From NCBI GenBank assembly GCA_963971405.1, contig OZ020492.1, forward strand, positions 2,480,001 to 2,544,000: a DNA stretch of 64,000 nt, in the 5' to 3' direction. This document shows positions 57,512 through 64,000 of the stretch, piece by piece. Each line of letters opens with the position of its first letter. The stretch's first letter is position 1. The position numbers and the translations under genes were made by a program. The stretch comes from Psococerastis gibbosa (lineage: Eukaryota; Arthropoda; Insecta; Psocodea; Psocidae). Under the pieces are notes generated by a model, which worked only from the letters and a program-made list of their open reading frames with translations, did not search any database and was not told the DNA's origin.

Positions 57512-58064
57512 AATTGGCGTAAATTCCCAAAATTTCTGGGGGGGGGCGGGTCTTTAGGACACCCAAATCTTTGATCCCCCAGAGAAAAAAAAATGATAAA
57601 TAGGGTCAAATTAATGAGATTTTACGCATTTTATACCCTGGGAAAGGGGCGCCCGGGGGTCTCCCCCGGAGAAGAAAAAATTTATAAATGGGCCCAAATT
57701 AGTGAGGTTTTATGCATTTTGCAAACAGTACAGTTAAGATTTTACCGACGAATAAACCTACCAATGAGGGGGGCCCGGGGGTCTCCCCGAAGAAAAAGTT
57801 TGAAAAATTAGGCCTGAAATATTGGTGTTTTAACCATTTTGAGTAATATATTTTTGTGAAAGTACTTGTTCAATATGTTGATTTTTTCAATGATGTCCTT
57901 CATGTAAAATAAGCATACCAAGAATTAATTTCCCTTTCGTTATTGTGGATATTATGTCTTTCGCCTCCATAACGTCTTTGTCACCAGAAATCCTGGGGGG
58001 GGCTAGGGGTGGCCCTGGGGGAGGGGGCTAAGCCCCCCCCCAGGACCCCCTATTTACGCCAATG
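57512..58064. mobile_element. G-rich MITE (ATTGGCGTAAAT ends), copy 2
   Basis: Left AATTGGCGTAAAT and right ATTTACGCCAATG; flanks GGATAATT (57504-57511) and GGATAATT (58065-58072) are an exact 8-bp target duplication. Interior colinear with 55046-55553, including the repeated CCCGGGGGTCTCCCC hairpins, plus a longer middle. Non-coding. Confidence 0.88.
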
Positions 58065-58520
58065 GGATAATTTATATTAATATAATAATAATAATAAAAT
58101 AATAATGAAATAATAAAAATAATTAATTAAAAATAATAATAATAGTAATAACTGCCGATAATGTTTTGATTAGGTCTCACGATAGTTTGCAAAGTCTCGG
58201 TAAGGAATACTGCACGGTAGGTGCGGCTTTAGAAAATTATTTATTAAAATAAAGTATAAATACATAATAATATTAAACTATTAGATTTTTATTGTTATAT
58301 AATTAATTTATAATTAACCATTTAATTAAATTAAATTTAAGTCGAGGCAGCCGAAATTTAACTCTAGGACATTTGTTTATATTTATTATATATTTATAAT
58401 TTTAAATTTATACTAACTTAATTGATAAATATAGGAAAGCATGCACGGGATTGCTCGTTCCGGTTCTTATTATATTTGGTAATAAAAAATCCTTCAATTC
58501 ACAACTTTGAAACCTCTAGG

Positions 58521-58861
58521 CAGTGGCCAGTGGCGTTGGCGTAGCCAAGGGGGGGGGGGGGGGGGTCAGCGGGTCCCCCCCCCAAAATTGAGCCAAATAG
58601 CAAATTTTTTTGATATTTATCTAAAAAAAAAATCGCTGGGGAGACGTCGGTCCCCCTTTTTCCAGTTTTGTTAATAAAGTTATCGGCTGCAAAATCAAAT
58701 TTTTTTTACCGACAAACTATTTCAGGCCTATCTTTTAAAACACAATCCCCCCGGGGGGGGGGGGGGTGGAGCGTCAACACCACCCCATTCGAAAACCTAT
58801 CGTAGGCGGGCAAACTTTGTGAAAACTGGACCCCCCAAAAAAAATGCTGGCTACGCCACTG
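58521..58861. mobile_element. hAT MITE (CAGTGG..CCACTG) with exact 8-bp target duplication
   Basis: Left end CAGTGGCCAGTGGCGTTGGCG-like with GTAGCCAAGG, right end TGCTGGCTACGCCACTG; flanks CCTCTAGG at 58513-58520 and 58862-58869 are identical. Ends CAG..CTG and 8-bp duplication identify the hAT superfamily. Interior has G runs of 16 and 14 and matching C runs. A related right end (CCCCCAAAAAAAATCCTGGC then TACGGG) is at 60262-60292. Confidence 0.92.
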
Positions 58862-59387
58862 CCTCTAGGCCTACATGCGCCCCTTATTGCGAAGGAGTGA
58901 CTAAGTCTCTGAGACTTACAGTGTGCGTCTTATAATTGTATTTATTTAATTTTTATAGTTGTTACTGATATAGTTATTTTATTGGGCATAACTGCTGTAG
59001 TTTCTGTTTCATATTGTATATAGGAAAAAGCGAAAAATAACAGTGCATATGTTATATTTAAAAATTGTGTGTTTACACCAGGACCATAAGGAGAATCAGT
59101 GGGTTTTAGGTGACAGGTGACACACACTCTACGATTTTTAGGACTTTATTTTCGGGAGGAGGGGTGTTTTTATTTTTATTTTCATATTTCTAAGCAACGG
59201 TTTCAACAATGTCTAGGGCAACGTTTCATGTCTGCCACCCTGGTTCATCGCTGTGACAGCCAGTGTCATCAAGTTTGTTGTATTAGCTTATCATAGTTCG
59301 TACCCTGAATTCTTCTGGAACCAACAAAGCAACAGATTAGAATATCAAATTATCAGATCAGACCCCCGAAATGAAAACTTTTGAAAA

Positions 59388-59712
59388 CAACATTTCCTCC
59401 GGGGGAGACCCCCGGGCCCCCCTGTTTGCAGGTATATGAATATGCATTCCTTTGTAAGCTTTGCTGCTGTAAAACCCCACTGTTTTGCACTTATATGTGG
59501 ATTTTGTTTCCCCGGGGAGACCCCCGAGCCCCCCTCTGGTTTAAATGCAATATTATTTCTATGAGTAAGCATTCCGTTGTAAGCTTTGTAAAATCTATCC
59601 TTTACTGCTGTTAAAATGCGTAAAACCCCACTATTTTGCACTAATATTTTCAAATTGTCCCACGGGGGAGACCCCCGAACCCCCCCCCCCCTTTGGGTTA
59701 AAATGCAATATT
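59388..59712 (-). repeat. Tandem GC-hairpin array related to the G-rich MITE interior
   Basis: Three blocks, GGGGGAGACCCCCGGGCC (59401), CGGGGAGACCCCCGAGCC (59513) and CGGGGGAGACCCCCGAACC (59663), alternate with TGCAATATTATTTCTAT and CCCCACTRTTTTGCAC spacers. They are complements of the unit inside 55046-55553 and 57512-58064. MITE ends not seen. Confidence 0.7.
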
Positions 59713-60799
59713 ATTTCTATTCAATCTAAACCGTCCAAATGGTAACATTAGGATTTAGTCCGCATCTCCGCAAAATATTATGTGTCAGTGTTCGCACCAA
59801 AACTAAGTCCGCCTATAAATTGACGTTTGGAGTGCCTATGCTATCATATATACTCAGTAACACCATAACCTCAAAAGAATACACTAGATACAATTGAATT
59901 CTCAAGAAATTTTTTTTTTACACTGGATAGGATCACTCACTCAAAAAATTTTATTGTAAATATAACCCGACAGGGCTTACTGCAACACGAAATTTCGTGT
60001 AACTTTTGGACGGCACGAATAGGGTGTGAATCCTACTAAATAAGTTGTGTTAAATACGTAGAGTAATTGTTACAATAATTGGGATAGATATTACCCATAC
60101 AAGTTTGGTAAAAATTACACTAGTTGTGTAAATGTGATTGAGTAATGCTTACTAAATTATCTGTGTTTGTTTTACACAACTCTCATGTAGATTGAAACAT
60201 GCGATATGTGTATCTTCTACCCAACTATTTGAGTACTATCTAGTCCGCCTGTTGCCCCAGCCACCCCCAAAAAAAATCCTGGCTACGGGCTTGTCTAGGA
60301 GACTAGCTCACTGAGATCTTCCCCTATACTGGGTTGCAAAGGCAACACTTCCTGATGACTTGGATCGTGGTTGGCCATCGGCATTCGGCAGAGCTGCATA
60401 TTCAAATCTGACTCGCAGCATCTTGTCGCTGTGAATAATTTGAACATGAACATGATACTTGAATCTCATGTAAAGTCACATACGAAGCACGATTATAGGC
60501 TATATACGACTCCATAGGAAATACTAAAAAGCCTGTATAGTTAATGAAAACGAGTCGCTTCATTACATGTTTGTACGAAAGAGCGTGAATCATTGCGGTA
60601 ACATTCTGTTGATTGGATTAAGCTGATGAATCTAAACGAACCCAACTTGATTGGAAATAATATAGCGATCGAAAATCAGTGCAGGAGGGAGTGTTGACTG
60701 AGAAAATCAATGAAGATGGAACGGGAAGCCACTGGAGCGGAGAGGTGGGGCAAAGGCGGGGTCATCCACCACTCTAGCCTGGAGAAAAACCCACAGCTG

Positions 60800-60805
60800 T
60801 ATAAA
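60800..60805 (+). promoter_or_regulatory. Possible TATA box of the engrailed gene
   Basis: TATAAA in the context CAGCTGTATAAACTAAGCG lies 279 bp upstream of the start codon, followed by a GC-richer stretch (60825-60885). No clear initiator at the expected distance. Weak inference. Confidence 0.25.
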
Positions 60806-61078
60806 CTAAGCGTGGACAGAAAACGAAAAGGCCGTCGCAGCTCCTCCCTCTAAGTTCAGAGTTCTCGCCGAAGGCTAAAGATGACAAGCTGGAAGAATCA
60901 AAGTTGAAAATTTCCACGTATTAATATAGACATGTTTAAATCAAGGAGAGATCTTTGGAAATTAGTAATATTTGCTGGGTTGACGTCTAACTTTAGGGAT
61001 TGACATGCCGCCGACACTGTGATTGCTGTAATTGTCTTTCGTGATGTGTACGCGGTTCGGTTTCTCGCGTCAGTGACC

Positions 61079-61634
61079 ATGGCTCTTGAAGACAGAAGTA
61101 GTCCTGCATCGGCCCCTTACCCACAGCAAACGGAACCAGCAACACCTGACCGTAATATGTCACCTAAACTTAAAGCTGATGTAAACGAGTCTGACGTCAA
61201 TAGGAACAAAACGTTCACATCATACTCCATTGATAGATTCGTAAACGATGAAAGAAAGGAAGAGTTTTCAAGAGCTGAGGAGAACCCAGCTCCAAACCCG
61301 CGGATTAAGTTTTCGGTGGATCAAATTCTCAAACCAGATTTTGGGGTGAAATGTGACCCTTTGAAACGTATAGTTACCCCTATTATAAGGGCGAACGATG
61401 AGATTCGGAATCCGAGGATGGTGTTGAACCGTCGGAGTTTTGAAGGCGCTAGAGTTAGTAATGGGGAGCAGTCTGCACCTTGCAGAAGACATAGTGAGGA
61501 GCCTGTAGTGGCTGAAGAATCAGGTACGAGTCCTTCTGTTTCTTCCGACGGCGAATTGACCGGGGCTGGTGTTAAAACGGACTCTTGGCCTGCATGGGTT
61601 TACTGTACAAGATACTCTGACAGACCATCTTCAG
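61079..61634 (+). CDS. en: Engrailed/invected homeodomain protein, first coding exon
   Basis: The ATG at 61079 has an ideal context (ACCATGG) and opens MALEDRSSPASAPYP, the typical arthropod engrailed start. Residues 78-89 FSVDQILKPDFG are EH1, which recruits the Groucho co-repressor. Residues 170-186 WPAWVYCTRYSDRPSSG are EH2, whose tryptophans contact Extradenticle/Pbx. Between them lie low-complexity and serine/acidic stretches. The exon ends TCTTCAG|GTATGT in phase 1 after 185 codons, between EH2 and EH3, where engrailed genes commonly have an intron. Downstream EH3, homeodomain (EH4) and EH5 are not in the remaining 2.4 kb. The protein is a nuclear transcriptional repressor used in segment polarity and neural patterning. 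Engrailed and its paralogue invected cannot be told apart without the second exon. Confidence 0.96.
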
Positions 61635-61728
61635 GTATGTTTTTTGAAAACATTAATTTGTATTAAGTTGAAGAGGAATCTTCCTCAGGACATTATGTCT
61701 GAGAACAGAGAATGAGGAAAAACCGAAC

Positions 61729-61803
61729 CCTGTGGGACTACCTATAGAATCTATGCCTTTCCGTGGCACCCTAGAAAGGCGTAGATCAACTATCAAGTCC
61801 CGC
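61729..61803. repeat. Imperfect hairpin just after the engrailed exon
   Basis: GTGGGACTACCTATAG..ATCTATGCCTTTC pairs with GAAAGGCGTAGATC..CAAGTCCCGC, giving arms of about 30 bp with a few mismatches and a 14-bp loop. It is in the intron, 95 bp downstream of the splice donor. Confidence 0.6.
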
Positions 61804-62173
61804 AGTTCTCAGTTTTATCTTGCCTCTCTATACTCAGATATAATGTTTTCATATGTAGTCAATGCGTAATATTTTTTTTTTTTTTTTCATGTACATTTAG
61901 GGCATGAATTGGCATCGATGAAAATGTTCGAAAAAATTAATTCATGCCAGTTTTTTTAAAATGAAAATTGAGCCTGTTTTATTTTTTCTGTACGCACGCC
62001 TTACGTATAACGGTGTTACTTACTGTCAAATACAAAATGTAAAGGATCATTTCTTCTAAGTTATGTGACCTCATAATAGGCCACTAACGAATCTATATTT
62101 CCTGTGAAGTTTGAGGTTGTACAAATCGCAGGTAATGGGGTAGGCCATTGCAGTCTACTGAAACAGCTAGAGA

Positions 62174-62521
62174 TGTCAAAATATTTTGTAAACAAGAAAT
62201 GGACGCGCATTTCAGACGATATTAATGTATTGTGCCGCAAAGATATGAAAGTGGTCAGATGAACAGTTTATAAAAAATGCAAGCTTTCCTAAAAAACAGG
62301 ATAATTGAGCGACTAATTTACTACCACTCTGTAATATCTGTTTAATGCACTTTTTCCTAAGTAATAATATTTCAGGGAAGAAAATATAAATTTCCTGTGA
62401 AATATAGTATTTCGTGTGAATGTTTCATCTGACCACTGTCATATCTTTGCGGTGGTGGAACGAGGAATTAATTAATATCGTCAAAATTAATAAGCCATTC
62501 CATTTACAGAGTATTTTGAAA
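62174..62521. repeat. Foldback element with about 95-bp arms in the engrailed intron
   Basis: Inner arm GACGATATTAATGTATTGTG, CCGCAAAGATATGAAAGTGG, TCAGATGAA (62215-62262) pairs with TTCATCTGACCACTGTCATA, TCTTTGCGG and ATTAATATCGTC (62425-62482). Weaker pairing continues outward to about 62174 and 62521. Probably a MITE. Confidence 0.8.
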
Positions 62522-63240
62522 ACTTTCCCTTAAGTGTGTTTAAGTATTCATCAATCAGAACTGACAATTAGTATTATGCTTTCCCACAGAAAATTGTTGG
62601 GAAATATCGATTCAAAATTGTAAGTCTAATAGAATTTTTGTAATTTTTAATGTCAGTGAAAAATTATATATATATATAAATATATTTATCTATTTTAGAG
62701 GCCAATCAGTTTAACTGTAGCATGCTCAGTTCCTGAATAAAATGCATTTGAAAATCAGTTCATCAATGAAAAAGGTAAAAGTTTTTTAACTTCAAGTGCG
62801 TTTATCTCAAAATGAGTTAGACCGCAGTTATACCCTTTTGGATTCTATGCGGTTCAATTGAAAATCGCCCATCAAAGAACCCGTAGAACAACAAAAATAA
62901 ACCTGGGTTGGCATCAAAATGTATATTTATGAACTTGACTCAGGTACAAAAGTATAGAACGGAAAATAACAGGTGTGGTTGCATAACCACTATTTACGAG
63001 GATGAAAGCCCTAAACACTACATTCAGATATTTTTTGTCTTAGTTTCAAAAATCCGAAATCCGAATTTTTTGTTTGCTTATATGTGAATTTGAACTAATT
63101 TGTAACTTACTTAATTTTGATTAGAATTATTATTATTATCTTTTTTGTAGCTTAATAAGGAATTTAACTCACAAGTCCTGTAGGGAATAAGGAACCAGTA
63201 GAATCCGGGCTGATGGGCCGTGGTCGAAGTGAAAGTAAAC

Positions 63241-63285
63241 TTCCAAACGTTTCGTCAACATCTGCGGTCGACATCTTCAGTGGAA
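63241..63285 (-). ncRNA. Minimal hammerhead-ribozyme-like motif, left arm
   Basis: Mirror of the motif at 63378-63422 on the opposite strand, with the same core CTGAAGA, GAAA and closing helix TTCCA/TGGAA. Confidence 0.5.
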
Positions 63286-63377
63286 CTGCGTAAACTTCTA
63301 AGATTGTATCTCGGAGGCTCAGCACAGTCGACAGTCGCTGCTGAGCCTCCGAGATACAATCTTAGAAGTCTACGCAG

Positions 63378-63422
63378 TTCCACTGAAGATGTCGACCGCA
63401 GATGTTGACGAAACGTTTGGAA
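63378..63422 (+). ncRNA. Minimal hammerhead-ribozyme-like motif in the PLE-A end
   Basis: Helix I TTCCA (63378-63382) with TGGAA (63418-63422); core CTGAAGA (63383-63389); helix II GTCGAC (63391-63396) with GTTGAC (63404-63409); GAAA (63410-63413); short ACGT helix III; cleavage would fall after T 63417. One extra T (63390) sits between core and helix II, a departure from the consensus. Minimal hammerheads with very short helix III are known from the terminal repeats of Penelope-like elements. Activity is not shown. Confidence 0.55.
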
Positions 63423-63499
63423 GTTCACTTTCACTTCGACCACGGCCCATCAGCCCGGATTCTACTGGTTCCTTATTCGACTCCGGCCGTGAAAGCCTT

Positions 63500-64000
63500 T
63501 GCAGTTATACCTGTAGGGAATGTCTTCGAATTGTCAATATGTTCCTGCTTTTTTTAAGACGAAGCTTACCGTCGGCATTAGCTACCCCAAATTAGGTTGG
63601 TTTATTTTTATTTATTTAAGTTAATACTTATGTTGCAAGGACTTGGTCATTCCAATTGGTAGAGAACCATATTTCATACACCATGTTATAAGTTGTTTTC
63701 AACTTATTTTTCTATAATTTTTCCTTGAATTTGATAATTTGGTAAATTTCTCTTACCTATCAGTTTTACAAAATAAAACCCGCACCAAAATTAAAACATT
63801 CCTACAGTACTTTGTATGAAACAGTCCTCTACTAATTGAGTGGACAAATCGTTATAACTTAAGTATTAAAATAAACAAAAATATAAACCAAACCTATTTT
63901 AGGGTGATCCAGGGGATGCCATGTTTCTCCTTTAAAAATATCCAATTTCAATGAAAATTCACACATCTCTCGTTTCCAGAAACTTCTATTAGTGGTAAAT
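63500..64000. other. Engrailed intron tail; no feature recognised
   Basis: AT-rich intronic sequence. AGGGTGATCCAGGGGATGCC at 63901 resembles the start of a family Y unit but does not continue. Confidence 0.4.

Larger units (their letters stand above)
63185..63478. repeat. Near-perfect palindrome of two PLE-A ends (140-bp arms)
   Basis: Left arm 63185-63324 and right arm 63339-63478 are inverted copies with only a few mismatches around a 14-bp spacer (CAGTCGACAGTCGC). Each arm is a PLE-A terminal sequence with CCTCCGAGATACAATCTTAG, GTTCCACTGAAGATGTCGAC, GTTGACGAAACGTTTGGAAG and GCCCGGATTCTACTGG. On the right it continues to CTCCGGCCGTGAAAGCCTTT. The two open frames mirrored here are palindrome shadows. 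The small arm divergence suggests a recent insertion. Confidence 0.92.
61635..64000 (+). other. First intron of the engrailed gene (incomplete)
   Basis: Starts GTATGT and runs past the window end. I searched it for the homeodomain (KRPRTAF, WFQNKR) in all frames and found none. It contains a hairpin (61729-61803), a foldback element (62174-62521) and a palindromic PLE-A pair (63185-63478). Confidence 0.8.

Noticed and set aside
63205..63235. CTGATGGGCC..GGTCGAAG as a hammerhead core on the strand opposite to PLE-A
   Set aside because: A9 is replaced, the base after GAA is G, and no cleavage triplet or helix I partner sits at the right distance; the palindrome alone explains the complementarity.
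63220..63443. Two nearly identical 62-codon frames on opposite strands
   Set aside because: They are mirror images produced by the palindrome of PLE-A ends, not genes.
61635..64000. Homeodomain exon of engrailed
   Set aside because: No frame contains the homeodomain signature; the exon must lie beyond the window.
1..64000. CRISPR arrays, operons, rRNA genes or prokaryotic elements
   Set aside because: No regularly spaced short repeats, no rRNA sequence and no bacterial gene organisation; spliced genes and animal retroelements dominate.

Overview
This is an AT-rich, intron- and repeat-laden animal genome window, almost certainly from an arthropod. The best evidence is the first coding exon of an engrailed-family gene at 61079-61634, which has the arthropod-like start MALEDRSSP, an EH1 repressor motif and the EH2 motif WPAWVYCTRYSDRPSSG. 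I cannot place it more precisely (crustacean and insect both fit). There are no bacterial features, operons or CRISPR arrays.

Host genes. (1) A complete five-exon beta-1,3-galactosyltransferase gene on the + strand (18040-23522, 369 codons). All splice sites are GT/AG, the phases are compatible, and every family motif is present. (2) The first coding exon of engrailed/invected near the right edge; its homeodomain exon lies beyond the window. (3) An unrecognised Ser/Lys-rich terminal exon on the - strand (13057-13710), possibly joined to a short exon at 14003-14080.

Everything else is mobile DNA or its debris. At 3.4-9.25 kb a Penelope-like retroelement (PLE-A) lies head-to-head with a second PLE-A. 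The first is split by a 2.1 kb insertion that is itself a head-to-head dimer of another Penelope-like family (PLE-B), flanked by a 12-bp target duplication. A third PLE-B copy lies at 38.36-40.32 kb. PLE-A ends recur as isolated or palindromic copies (17.6, 22.9, 33.5, 34.0, 56.7 and 63.2 kb). The best preserved copy, inside the engrailed intron, carries a minimal hammerhead-ribozyme-like fold in each arm, on opposite strands. A 4.07 kb hAT-like element (50089-54162) encloses RTE-like and Jockey-like fragments. Small hAT-type elements with 8-bp target duplications occur at 17.2, 55.0, 57.5 and 58.5 kb, and one of them is nested in another repeat. Two SINE-like families, several foldback elements and a 41.9-49 kb mosaic of local duplications fill the rest.

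The window has an unusual density of inverted repeats: ten or more hairpins with arms from 17 bp to about 1 kb. Several lie in introns or the probable 3' UTR of the two recognisable genes, where they would be transcribed into double-stranded RNA. From 26.8 to 33.4 kb the sequence is AT-rich and nearly repeat-free, with one tRNA-like sequence.
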